Of a DNA stretch of 26,408 bases, positions 1 to 9,989 are shown one piece after another. Within the stretch, counting starts at the first letter, position 1. The number at the start of each line of letters is the position of its first letter. Made by a program: the position numbers and the translations under genes. Under the pieces are notes generated by a model. That model had not been told where the DNA came from. It saw only the letters and a program-made list of their open reading frames with translations, and searched no databases. Origin of the DNA: Protostelium mycophagum (taxonomy: Eukaryota; Evosea; Variosea; Protosteliida; Protosteliaceae); assembly GCA_002081555.1 (NCBI GenBank), contig KV921196.1:3599-30006 (forward strand), written 5' to 3'.

Positions 1-118
1 GAATCACGTTAAAAAAAAGGAACCACGGTAAGAGCTCACGTTAGCTTAACGCGATTCTACAGATTCTTGCCGAATAGCGGACCCCTTCCCGGGCGAATTA
101 TTTTTCGCATTTCGAAAT

Positions 119-3100
119 TTATTCATTTACGTCTTCTGGACCGACCAAGTAGTTGTCTGTCATCAACTTTGGCTTCTCGTGATCTTCTAAACTGATTTTC
201 AAGAAGACCTCTTCTAAGGTGGTGTTGGTGATGGCCCAATCGCAGATGTGCAGAGCCTCTTTATTCCCTTCTAGTTCTTGGAAGACACGCTCCAGCGACA
301 CCGATGATCTTGGGATCTACAACGCGTCAGAATACTTATGAACGGATGAATGAATCACCTCGTAGTTGCGATAACCTGCAAGTTCGTTGAGAAGTACGGC
401 TTGAGGCACCAAATTCTGGACGAAATTATGTGCTGGGAGATCGCTGCAGCCTCTAAACACTTGTGTCGACAGCCTGAAATTGTCCCCGAATCTTCCCTAC
501 TCTGTCTTTAGACATTGAAAATGATGTCAACAATGGACTCACCTTCAAGTCTCCAGAGGGCCCGATGCAGCTGACTTTCCCTCCTTTCATGATCATGATC
601 TCATCACATAATGCGTCAGCTTCCTCCATGGAATGTGTTGTGAGAACCACAGCAGCTCCTTTCTTGGCATCGGAAATGACACCCCACAGTTCTTGACGAC
701 TCTTGGGGTCGAGACCGGTGGAGGGCTCGTCAAGATAGATCACTTTCGGATTTCCCAACACGGAAATGGCTGGAAGTGTTCAGATATCTCGTCTACAACC
801 GTGTAGATGCTCACCGACTGAGAGACGACGACGCATTCCTCCAGAGTATTTGCTGGATTGCTTGTGGCGTGCAGACCACAGGTTGACACCTCTTAACGCA
901 ACTTCAACGAGATATTTAAGGCGAGGTCCGGAGAGCCCTTCGTAATTTCAGCGAAAATTCATGGCGACATGACACGTCACCTTTCAGAATACCGTAGAAG
1001 TTGAGATGCTCCAGACCGGTAAGGGTAGGCCATAAAACATCGTGTTGACTGCAGTGGTAAGTGAAATCAAATGAAAACGCCACTTTCACGGCTCTGCCGC
1101 AGTGTTCACAAACACTTTGTATCGAACACATAATTTCGGATGAGAAAACTCACGGGCATATTCCCATCACTGTTCTGATATCCCTCAATTCTGTATCTAT
1201 ATTCTTTCCGTCGATGATGGCCGTGCCACTTGATGGTGGAAATAGTCCTGAAGAGTATTATTTTTCACTCACATTTGCAAGGGGGTTTAGGGTTTAAAAT
1301 TTGTTGTTACCTATGAGCATATGTATTGTGGTTGTTTTTCCGGCACCGTTATGTCCGAGAACACCAAGACATGAGTTGTTGGGAACCGCAAAAGACACGC
1401 CCCTCACGGCCTTTTTGGGTGGGTTGCCATCTGTACCGGGGTATCTACAACGATCAGTCTCGTCATCTTTATGTGACGTCATCATGGAGCATCTTTTGGT
1501 TCTGAAGAACAGAACAAGAATCGTGGAGCTCCATAAAGGATCCAAAAGGCACGAAAAAATGAGACTTACGTCTTTTTGAGGTTCATCACTCTGATTCCAT
1601 ATTTAGATGCATTGGCCTCGTCAAAGGCCTTCTTCTTGGCAGCTGCCACGTCTGAAGGCATATTGGGATTGCCTCTCGGGGTCTCCAGGTCAGTCTCTCT
1701 CATGTCCACTTTGGACTTGCCGAAACCCTTGATGACGTCATCATTTGGTGTAAGAATAAATTGGCGGGAAAAAGGTCTCATCACAAGAATTGTATCAGTG
1801 ATTTGCGGTAAAGCCGCAAGTACAAAATAACCCGCGTTAAATATACAAAAACGTGTCCAAATTACTATTATTTATGTGAAGTGTTCGATATCTCGGTACA
1901 AACATTATGGCAAAGCCATGTTTGAATGATAATATAAAAATCTGACACTTACAAAGAACCACAGGGGGTGCTTGGGTACTCCCCAACCCGAGGGAATAAT
2001 CTGGTGTAAATAGAACCACAACAGCAATAAGACGAGCCACTCCACTGCGAGGAATCCGAACACGGCGGCCATGCTCACTTCGGGTGTGGTGATGGTCGCG
2101 GATTTACCGTATCCTCGGTTGCCAGTGGTAACCACTGTATGACGTCATCCTATGATGCTCCGAGAACGAAGATTGATGGAAAATTCACTCACTCAGCGTC
2201 AGGTAGTAGAGACCTCTATAAAATGCAAAAGGTGGCACAATAGACACGCCAAATACGGTGGAAGGGTCAGCGGTAGTTACCGAACCCACGACCCTGCGCA
2301 TCTCAGTTCCCGCCAAATCCTCCCGCCAAAATACTCACCCTGACATGACGGGCATGGACAAGATGGCCGACCCGATTACGTAAAAATATCCCACAACGAG
2401 GGACGTCTGTCCTTGCGTAAAAAATATTGAGCAGAAAAAGCTCAGTGCGATGAGCACGTGACCCCAGATGAGGTACAGGACCAGCCAACTACTTGGCGAG
2501 TTGTAGATGAGGAAAGGGAACCTCAAAATGAGGGAAAATATAACCATGAAAAACATGACCCCGAGGTAGAGTGCATAATTCCAGACGTATTGAACGATCC
2601 AATAGATCGGCATCTTCATACTGTGATGACGTCAGATGACATCATCACGGGTCACGTGACTCACCCCATCATGTTCATGACTTCCATGGATCGGGATTCT
2701 TTATCCGCAACGATATTGGTCATAAATACTGGGAATAGTTGTTGCAGAATTAGCATACTCTGCACAATCTCAGTAAAATTTTTGCTTTTAGGGTTTAGGG
2801 TTTATTATTTATTTTTTCAACTTGAATTTTATTTTAAAGATTGGAATTTTGTCAAAGACTTACAAGGAGGGGTGCACCGAACGAGACAATGTCTATATAT
2901 CCGATGACTGCTTTGTTCTGCGGAAAGCTTCTCAGCGCCATCAGGTTACTTCTATACGGCTGCGCGCACTGTGACGCGAAGGAGTTGGTGATTCTGTTCA
3001 CCAGAAAAGGTATCTCGTCACCGTTTCCGAGTGTCTCGTTGTAGTACGCCACAAAATTTAGATTAGAGCCTGCGAAGTCGACCTGTGTGGTTGAGATATC

Positions 3101-6100
3101 TCATTCAGATATCTTTTCACTGCCATTTTTGGAGCGATCATTCGGCTTATTTTGCGGCTGAGCCATAAATGCAAAACACCGGGCTTTTACATCGTTGTAG
3201 ATGGACAGACCTGCGAGAAATAATAGGCATTGGTGATGAGAGGACCCGTCCTAACACTATTGTACATCGCGTTGTTCATATCACTCTGCGAGCCAAACGA
3301 CACAAAGGTATCTTGTAGTCTGGGGGAAGTGGTAATCTACAACGTTGTAAATCCATGTGATAATTCTGATGAAACTGACCCCCGAAAGATACTGTTGGCT
3401 GCTAGAATAGGATCCGGGACTGCTGTCATCGACGAAAACAGTCCTGATGGTCGTGTTGTAGATGGGCTGATTTATATTTCCCAAAAGGCCTGACCCCGGC
3501 TGATTGTAATCTCCCAACGAAACTCCGGAAGCTCCGGAATAGTAGATCTACAACGGTAAGATTCTCATTGGAATGAAACCTTTTACCTGTGGGGAGAAGC
3601 CTGGTGCGGGCCGAAAATCGTCATTGGGCCTGGATAAAAATTGAAATGGCGGGAGATTGACTCCCACAACGCTCTCCTATACCTCGTCAATCTACAACTC
3701 GTACGTAACTCGAAATTTCACCGGAACGTCGATGGGATTTCCGATCCTGGTGAGGACTTTTTGGAAGACGAAGAGTGCTAAAATCAGAAGCGGGGGTGTT
3801 GTCAATTGACAGATGATTGTTTTCTTCTCTCTCTTTTGTTGGATCACGATCTTGTTGAAAAGCGCGCGAAATTGTGTACTGTACACTTGGGTGGGGGTGA
3901 GGGGGTCTTGGGTGGGTGGGGGGCCGGAGATGTCAACAGTCGGGGAGTCGGGGGTTTGAGACTCTGCAGGGGTGTTTATGGCAACTTCCAATTGCTTCAA
4001 TTCGGCCTTCTCCGCGATGGTCAGGAAAACCTGTCGCAGGTCAGATCGATCTACAACGAGATCATCACCTCCTCCAAGGTGGTTAGACCGAGTTGTAGAT
4101 CCAAGATTCCCAGCTTCTCTTTATCCTTTTCCAAAATCTTGAAAAAGGGAACCAGCTGCGGTGTCGACGCTCTCGGAACAGAAAAGGACAAGAATTCTGA
4201 CGTGCTGTCACCTGTCGTCACCTGTCACGATCAGAATATTTCCCGCCAAAATCGACCCACCGTGCACCCCTCTATGTGGTCGGTGAAGAATCTCCTGACG
4301 TCATCAGCACAACCTGGCTTCGTGGAGGTTGTTATGAGGTATCCAGCTCCAAACTTTTGCTTCAAATGGAGTGAAGATCCGAGACACTGCAGCTGTCCCT
4401 TGCACATGATGGCGATCTTGTCTCCCAATCTACAAACGTCAGATGACGTCATCGGATTAGATCTGCTAGATCGCCTGTTGCAGATATTTCAAAGATCAAA
4501 CAGATTATTTGTGCGGCAAAAAAATTTGTTTTTTTCATCTATCTACAATAGTGTAGAGACTCACATGTCAGCTTCCTCCATAGAATGTGTGGTGAGGATG
4601 ATTACTCTGCCTTTCTTAGAGGCTTCAATGACATCCCACACTTGTCTTCTGGAGACGGGGTCCATACCCGTAGTCGGCTCGTCTAAATACACTATCTTGG
4701 GATCTCCGATCAGAGATATCGCGACTGACAATCTGACAGATGTCAGAATGACGTGTGATGACGTCTCGACTCACCTTCGCTTCATACCACCGCTGTAAGA
4801 AGAAGACCGGAGGTTTTTAGCGGATGTCAAATCAACGGATTTGAGCAATCTGACAACCTGCACACGTCATCACACGTCACAACATGGAATGACGTCATAC
4901 CTCATCATCAATCAATTCTGAGCTAATGCCTCTTAATTGTGCGAATAAATACAAGTGTTCTTCTCCTGAAAGCTCCTCCCATAATATATCAAATTGTGGG
5001 CACACTCCCTACACCATGTCACGATGACGTCATCACACGTCATCACTCACCATGAACCCCTGTATGGTGGTCATCTCGGCCGCGACGGAGTGTCCGAAAA
5101 CGGTGGCATCTCCGGCAGATACTTGGTGGAATCCGCAGAGCATGTGGATGGTGGTCGTTTTCCCCGCACCGTTCGGGCCGAGTAGACATGTGAGGGTGTC
5201 TTTTTGCATGGAGAGACAGACGCTTTTCACGGCAGTCTGTGGTTATTAAGTGGCGGGAATATATTTTGATGCAAAGACACAAAAAATGCATTCGGAAAAT
5301 AATATGATCATACATCTTTGCGGCTCGCCGCAAGTAATTAACCTGAAGAGCCGCAACTACGTCATTTGATAGTCTAGAATATATTATACTGCGAGACAAC
5401 TGACCTGCTTTGGGGAAGGTCGGCAGGACGCGAACCATCTCTTATCCTCTTCAGGTGAAGAATAACGCTTCACCAGATTTTTAATCACGACCTCCGTGTC
5501 CGGATCTGTCTTGTCCTCTAATATCATGCTGTACGGTGTCAGTCTGAGCGATGACGTCATCACACGTCACCTCCTCTCGGCTCTGACGTCCTCGTCCATG
5601 TCGGCAATATCGGCTTGGCTGAGGATCTATTTTGGTCAGACTCGTTGTAAACACAAAGTGATTACGCACAAAAAGCAGAAGGCTTTGCCAACATGGGAGT
5701 TGATGATTCTATAAACTCGTTTTCAATACAACAAGAAATAAACCACTCACGTGTTCTTTTCCTGGAACCACATTGGCTCTACACCCCCTTCAGTCTCAAA
5801 AACATCGTTGTAGACACTCACCTTCCCCCCCTCCAGTACGACGGGGTCAAGAAATAGTACCATCTCTTGCTGACTCCGTATGCGTTGGGCAGTACGTTGT
5901 CAAGATATAAACCCACCAACAGGTACAATATAGCATCTAAAATGAGCCAGCCGTAAGCTTCATTGAATGAGAGTGAGTTCATCTGCACAGACCGGTCCGC
6001 CCAGCTGAGACCTTTTCGGGTCAGTTTACAGGGTTGTAGATGGTCGGAGATATTTACCTGCGGAACCCGGTTGCCCAGCACCTTGAGCGAGATTTCCCAA

Positions 6101-7687
6101 ACCGATTTGGAGAATGGAAGGTGAAAATAATGAGAATATCACTTTCAAAACTATTTCCATCAGTTAGACTTGTATAAATTTTATTTAATTTTATTAAGTC
6201 GAAAATTTATTATGAAAGACATACTTTTTGGGCCGCTGCCAAACACGATTGCTGCAGCAATTTGCATAAAGAAACCTATCACAAAGACACAGAATCCTAC
6301 GAGAGTGGCGCTCTCAGCCTTCTCGACAATTGTAGATACCAAAAAGGTGAGTGACACCTGTCATGTGTCATGACATGATATATTTGATGACGTCATACCA
6401 TGGTGAGACCAAAAAGCTCCAACAATAAGAAATACAATCCAAAGTTGTTTTTCAAAAAGAAACTGAACTGAAATATGCACCTGCGAGTCATCAGCGAAAT
6501 TCCTGAAATTTCCATGAAAATTAACATACCCAGAAATAATGAGTACAAATACGGAGACGGTCACGTATATGGACAATTGGATTCCCCAGGCAAACCAGTA
6601 AGCACTGTCATATAGACCCATAATGCTCATAATACTTCTGAGCTTTAGCTGCTTCTCTGATACGATGGCGGAGAGTCCGAAGACCAAGTTGAACATGATG
6701 GCCGCAAAGAAGAAGAGAGGTCCTTGTGTCTTCACGATATCACGTAGAGTTATCTTAACAAGTGTCAGGTCCATTCCAAGAAAGATAAATATTATTTTTT
6801 TTTGGCAAACTTTTATTTTTTAGACAAAAAAATTTTGACTGAAAATTCAATGAAATTTCGTACCCCAGGGCGTGGCATATCAGACACGGCGTAGGTCATC
6901 CCTGAACTCTGCTGTGTTGCCTCTGTAAAAATAGCTCTGTCCACAGCATACTGCATGGGAAGACCTTCGATTTCATCAGAAATTTCACGTGGATTTCCAG
7001 GAAATATATTGATCTACTCTCACCGATGTAGGTCTGATGAGGGATACGGGTGTTGAAGGTATAACTGTCTGTCAAGTTCATCTGAAGAGAATAGCTAAAG
7101 TCTCTGGCGGTCGAGTTGAAAAAGAAGAGGTAGGCTCCTTGTGTCTGATTCTGATTTGTGAACAAGTGATTGTCCAGATCGGCAGAGGATGAGAAACCGA
7201 TGACGCTGCTATTAGGAATGGGTGGTACATTATTCTGTTGGATCTGAAGCCTTTCAATTGTGTTACATAAATCATGATTCATGTGGAAGCTCACTCTATA
7301 TATAATACTCTGCTCCAGTGTTCCATTGGGTGCATATGCTAGAGTCCAACACTGCGCTTGTGGGGAAGTACAAAGTGGTATGCTTCCAGGAAGCAGCGCG
7401 GCAGGACTTTCTTGATCATTCGCCAACTTCACTGCGACAGGTCCTTTATTAGTGCCGACCTGTGTTCACGTCAATACGATGTTCGGGAGCTGATCTGGCA
7501 GAAATACCTGCAGGACAAACAGAGCTAGGACTAAGAAGAAAGGTGCTAGAAGTTGGATCGTTGTGGCTCTCCAATTCCTCCTCTAAACCATGTCAGAAAC
7601 ATCATAAAATATCCTTCTCACAGAGATCAACCAACTCTTCAACAGCAACAATCTAACTTGTGCTGTCCATTTGCTCCTGTTGGCCAT
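119..7687 (-). CDS. ABCA-type full-length ABC transporter (multi-exon)
   Basis: Two-half transporter of the ABCA subfamily, which moves lipids or related amphiphiles across membranes. The start is the ATG at 7685-7687, followed by a basic stretch and a hydrophobic first helix ([16 protein letters not shown]) once a 39-nt intron is removed. A large polar extracellular loop follows (about 6900-7430), then hydrophobic helices (5820-6770). NBD1 has Walker [11 protein letters not shown] (about 5152-5182), signature SYSGGMKRR (about 4779-4799), Walker B/D-loop [10 protein letters not shown] (about 4660-4700) and H-loop TTHSMEEAD (about 4570-4600). TTLEE|VFL is joined across a 38-nt intron at 4031-4068. 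The second membrane domain occupies about 1950-4000. NBD2 has [10 protein letters not shown] (about 1331-1362), [10 protein letters not shown] (about 824-855) and [10 protein letters not shown] (about 710-750), then the C-terminal TTLEEVFL motif and a TAA stop at 119-121. All ATPase motifs look intact. The product is roughly 1,700 residues, usual for ABCA. Substrate is unknown. Some exon edges in 1570-2200 and 4200-4330 are uncertain. Confidence 0.9.
317..358 (-). other. ABCA intron ending in GTTGTAG
   Basis: A 42-nt GT-AG intron. Removing it joins YE to [12 protein letters not shown], which matches the conserved ABCA C-terminal region. The 3' splice site is GTTGTAG|AT, one copy of the dispersed motif described in the findings. 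Confidence 0.75.
770..814 (-). other. ABCA intron carrying an internal ATCTACAC/GGTTGTAGA inverted repeat
   Basis: A 45-nt intron between GGMRRRLSV and AISVLGNPK of NBD2. The splice phase is confirmed by the continuous signature-to-Walker B sequence. Just after the GTGAGC donor it has ATCTACAC, followed almost directly by GGTTGTAGA, so the two motif arms can pair. Confidence 0.75.
1445..1569 (-). other. ABCA intron ending in GTTGTAG and containing TGACGTCA
   Basis: A 125-nt intron. Splicing joins VMNLKKT to [15 protein letters not shown] at the start of NBD2, exactly as expected for ABCA. The 3' splice site is GTTGTAG|AT, and TGACGTCA lies inside at 1474-1481, so both motif families occur in one intron. 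Confidence 0.75.
2794..2814 (+). repeat. Interstitial telomere-like TTTAGGG repeat
   Basis: TTTTAGGGTTTAGGGTTTA lies in an ABCA intron: two and a half units of the TTTAGGG type. Similar single or double units occur at about 1284-1297 and 19652-19664. Confidence 0.55.
3337..3379 (-). other. ABCA intron with palindromic 3' end (TTTACAACGTTGTAG|AT)
   Basis: A 43-nt intron joining QQYLSG to [15 protein letters not shown] in the second extracellular loop. Its last 15 nt are a near-perfect palindrome around ACGT, and the final AG is the splice acceptor. Confidence 0.7.
3548..3586 (-). other. ABCA intron ending in GTTGTAG
   Basis: A 39-nt intron starting GTAAAAGG and ending CCGTTGTAG|ATC. It joins [12 protein letters not shown] to [15 protein letters not shown]. 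This is another acceptor built from the dispersed motif, only about 170 nt from the previous one. Confidence 0.7.
4430..4564 (-). other. ABCA intron carrying both motif families
   Basis: A 135-nt intron between SMEEADI and [12 protein letters not shown] in NBD1; the join is fixed by conserved ABCA sequence. Near the donor it has CTCTACACTATTGTAGAT. Near the acceptor it has TGACGTCA (4444-4451) followed by GTTTGTAG|AT. Confidence 0.75.
4858..4900 (-). other. ABCA intron starting GTATGACGTCATTCC
   Basis: A 43-nt intron between ISSELIDDE and [18 protein letters not shown] overlaps the donor region (4890-4897). The second half contains a 16-nt block TGACGTGTGATGACGT that is shared with the introns at 5009-5050 and 5529-5570. 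Confidence 0.75.
5009..5050 (-). other. ABCA intron with TGACGTCATCG core
   Basis: A 42-nt intron joining TIQGFM to [15 protein letters not shown], a diagnostic ABCA Q-loop region, so the boundaries are secure. Positions 5022-5042 are identical over 21 nt to 5549-5569 in another intron of the same gene. Confidence 0.8.
5529..5570 (-). other. ABCA intron sharing a 21-nt block with 5009-5050
   Basis: A 42-nt GT-AG interval (GTGACGTG...CCGTACAG) just upstream of NBD1. The same 21-nt block begins one base into the intron here but eight bases in for the 5009-5050 intron, so the shared sequence is not explained by splice-site consensus alone. Confidence 0.7.
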
Positions 7688-7927
7688 GTTGACCAGAAAA
7701 ATCTGGTGTCCGTGTTTTCTTTAGTGGTCCGGAAGCCGAATGCCAAAAAAACTCCGCCGCGAGAAGTCACCTGCTGTGGGTTTCGCGACGAAACTCGCCC
7801 ACTCACACGCTTTCCGACGGAACAACCACATCTAATCTGAACCCGACGCAAAGACATTTCAAAGAACCTTCCTAGAAGTCGGTTCAGTGTCCAAAGCCTG
7901 TCGTAGTGAAATGAAATCTCTGCGTGT
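7688..7927. promoter_or_regulatory. Intergenic spacer between methyltransferase end and ABCA start
   Basis: About 240 bp that must hold the ABCA promoter and 5' UTR and the 3' end of the upstream methyltransferase gene on the same strand. I see no clear TATA box. An open frame crosses it but looks non-coding. Confidence 0.4.
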
Positions 7928-9016
7928 TTATTTCTTTCTGACGACGAGGCCGATGACGGCGATCCTCTCGACATCTCCATATGCTTTCGTGCTCAGCTCC
8001 TCTCCCCACACATCCGGGTCAATTTCCTCATACTTCACCAACTCCAGACCCCCTAGGATGACGGTCAGAAAGTCTCAAAGTCTCAAAATGAATACCCTGT
8101 TCGATCAGTGGTTTGACCTCAGAAAAGAATGGGTCGACATTTCCCGTCAGGATAGGGATACCGGTGTACAGTGCGATCAGTCCTCCCGGGTTCAGTTTTC
8201 CCGCGCCTGAAATCCGTTATTTGAATTTCAAATATTCCTCACCTTCTTTCACGATCCTAACGGATAGTTCTATTCCGAGAGTGCCACCTCCGTTTCTGTA
8301 CATCCTGGCGGCACCATCTTTGTCCGCTGCACTCTTGCTCTCTACAACAGTGTAAATGCTCAAGTACACAACGACCAATCACGTGCCAAACACCGGAGTT
8401 TTCTCGGAGTTGTTCAATTCCCGACTGCAGAAATATAAATTCACCTTCCGTATCCACCATGTAGGGAGGATTTGACACGATCAAATCGAAAGGACCGTCG
8501 ACGTTTTTTAAGATATCTGAGAGTACATAGTCGAAATTTGGGCCATCTACAACGATGTCTGTTCTATTTCCGTGAAAATCTGGTGCACCTTTTTCGGGGA
8601 AGTTAACAGTGGCATTAGCTCTGCTGTATAAGAGTGCTGTGGGGTTGATATCTGTCAATGTGACCTATAATGACGTCATCCTATGTACACGATGACGTCA
8701 TCACGAATACCTGAATATCTCCTTGATCTTTCAATAAATTTGCCAAGAAAATTCCACCTGCGCCCGACCCGGCCCCGATATCAATCACCCTTCCCCCCTG
8801 TCTCATCAGAATGAAACACATAATCTTCTCATTGTAGATGTACAAACTCACCTTCTTGTGGTACATCTTCACGGTTTTCTCCAAGAAATAAAAGTAGCGG
8901 TAGGTGTCAGGTCCGAAGAAAATGCAGTCTGACTCTGTGGTGGGGAAGGAGCTGTGAGCCCACTGCAAATTTTCGTGCGTGGAGAATCGTATTTTTGATT
9001 TCAATGTCTCGGACAT
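7928..9016 (-). CDS. Class I SAM-dependent methyltransferase (NPPY type)
   Basis: The start MSETLKSKIRF (ATG 9014-9016) leads to FFGPDTYRYFYFLEK. A 54-nt in-frame intron then joins YHKK to GGRVIDIGAGSGAGGI, the glycine-rich SAM-binding loop (motif I). Next come TLTDINPTALLYSRANA (acidic-loop residue D) and DLIVSNPPYMVDT, the NPPY active-site motif used by amino-group or glutamine methyltransferases and relatives. After a 103-nt intron ending GTTGTAG, the sequence continues RMYRNGGGTLGIELSVRI, LNPGGLIALYTGIP and YEEIDPDVWGEEL to a TAA stop at 7928-7930 that overlaps AATAAA. The order matches bacterial small-domain methyltransferases, so an old transfer followed by intron gain is possible. Target unknown. 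Introns at 8665-8710 and 8342-8444 carry the dispersed motifs. Confidence 0.82.
8342..8444 (-). other. Methyltransferase intron ending TTTACACTGTTGTAG
   Basis: A 103-nt intron joining MVDTE to ESKSAADKDGAARMYRNGGG. The frame is restored only with the GTTGTAG acceptor. The upstream TTTACAC mirrors the motif. Confidence 0.65.
8665..8710 (-). other. Methyltransferase intron with two TGACGTCA copies
   Basis: A 46-nt intron between LLKDQGDIQ and VTLTDINPTA. It contains TGACGTCA at 8671-8678 and 8693-8700. A 17-nt stretch GTGATGACGTCATCGTG is shared with the ABCA intron 5009-5050 in a different gene. Confidence 0.75.
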
Positions 9017-9688
9017 GTCGTCTGTTGAACATCAATCATGTTGATGAATACCATTTCTGCAGTGTTCGTTGAAGAGTTTGCAAATACAACAGAAAATGCA
9101 CCTGCAAATAATAATGTAGATGAAGGAATGGCGTAAAGACAGTAAATAACGGCGCTCTGCGTCACAGCATCGCGCTGAGTTTTCTACACCAAATACAAAA
9201 CAGTTTCACTAGGTTGTCTCACCATCGTCTGCTTGTACAAATGAAGCTCTTCCATCTATCTTTTTCAGCAAGTTTACTGTCTCCAATTCCTGTACACGTC
9301 AAATTGACGTCAACTGACGCGAACACTCACGTTAAGTAACGAGGGCTCGATCCATTTTTGAAGTACGCTGCGACCTATTGACACGTTCCATCCAAAGATC
9401 CATCTTGTGAGGTCATCATCGTATTGGTCAGAAGAGGATCTTTCTTACCTCAATCTCTCTTTGTCTTCTTTTGGTGCGGGATACTTGGTGTATCTTTCTA
9501 AAATGCGTGCGTGGGAGTTTGGCGTAATCGTTCTGAATTGGTAACCTGCAGATCTCACCTGTGAGGGTCACCCCGATCTCCACCATTTTCCTGGCATTTT
9601 CGCACACGTCATTGAGATTCAAGACACGAACCTGATTTGAGATCTTGACGAGTGTGACCACAAAGTGTTCATCATTATTAGAGGTCAT
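9001..9688 (-). CDS. Unrecognised small multi-exon protein
   Basis: Tentative model. The start ATG at 9686-9688 gives MTSNNDEHFVVTLVKISNQV. A 60-nt intron (GTGAGATC...TTTTAG) joins GVTLT to ERYTKYPAPKEDKERLR. A 45-nt intron leads to WIFGWNVSIGRSVLQKWIEP, then a 41-nt intron containing TGACGTCA leads to ELETVNLLKKIDGRASFVQ. A longer intron then gives GAFSVVFANSSTNTAEM and a TGA stop at 9001-9003. I do not recognise the family. The stretch YPAPKEDKERL...SVLQKW loosely recalls a helix-turn-helix, but that is weak. In-frame GTG codons extend it upstream to 9781. The 3' end overlaps the first 16 nt of the methyltransferase CDS on the same strand. Confidence 0.45.
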
Positions 9689-9989
9689 TTCCCCTTGTTT
9701 GGAAGTCGTTTTTGTAAAACAGATTTTTCCAAGTGGTTTATCCGAGATTTCTGTCACGTCAGTAACCGCGATGTTAGTCACGCCAAATGCTCCGTGACAC
9801 GGCTTGATTTTTCAACACACGGCTTTCCGGGAATGTTTCAGGGTGTGTGACTGCTTTTCACAAGGCAAAGAGACAGCTTCTTCCAACACCTGAAAATTCG
9901 TCGAGAGGTCTTCGCCGCGCCACGCCAAGGTGGTAATCTCCCTAATTTGAAACAGATGGAACACAACAAACAGCATCACACGGTCAACA
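9689..9989. promoter_or_regulatory. Divergent intergenic region
   Basis: About 300 bp between the tentative start of the minus-strand gene (9688) and the plus-strand redox enzyme start (9990). It should carry both promoters. I see no clear coding exon or repeat in it. Confidence 0.35.

Noticed and set aside
1733-1740. TGACGTCA as coding sequence (NDDVIKGFG) in ABCA
   Set aside because: It could equally be the end of a long intron (CATCAAG|GGTTTCGG). The frame cannot be decided here, so I did not use it as an exonic example.
2458-2907. A 149-codon plus-strand open frame
   Set aside because: It is antisense to strongly hydrophobic ABCA helices on the minus strand and has no independent support.
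3806-4798. A 330-codon open frame on the plus strand
   Set aside because: It lies antisense over the second membrane domain start and NBD1 of the ABCA gene, whose conserved motifs are clear on the minus strand. Its own translation has no recognisable features.
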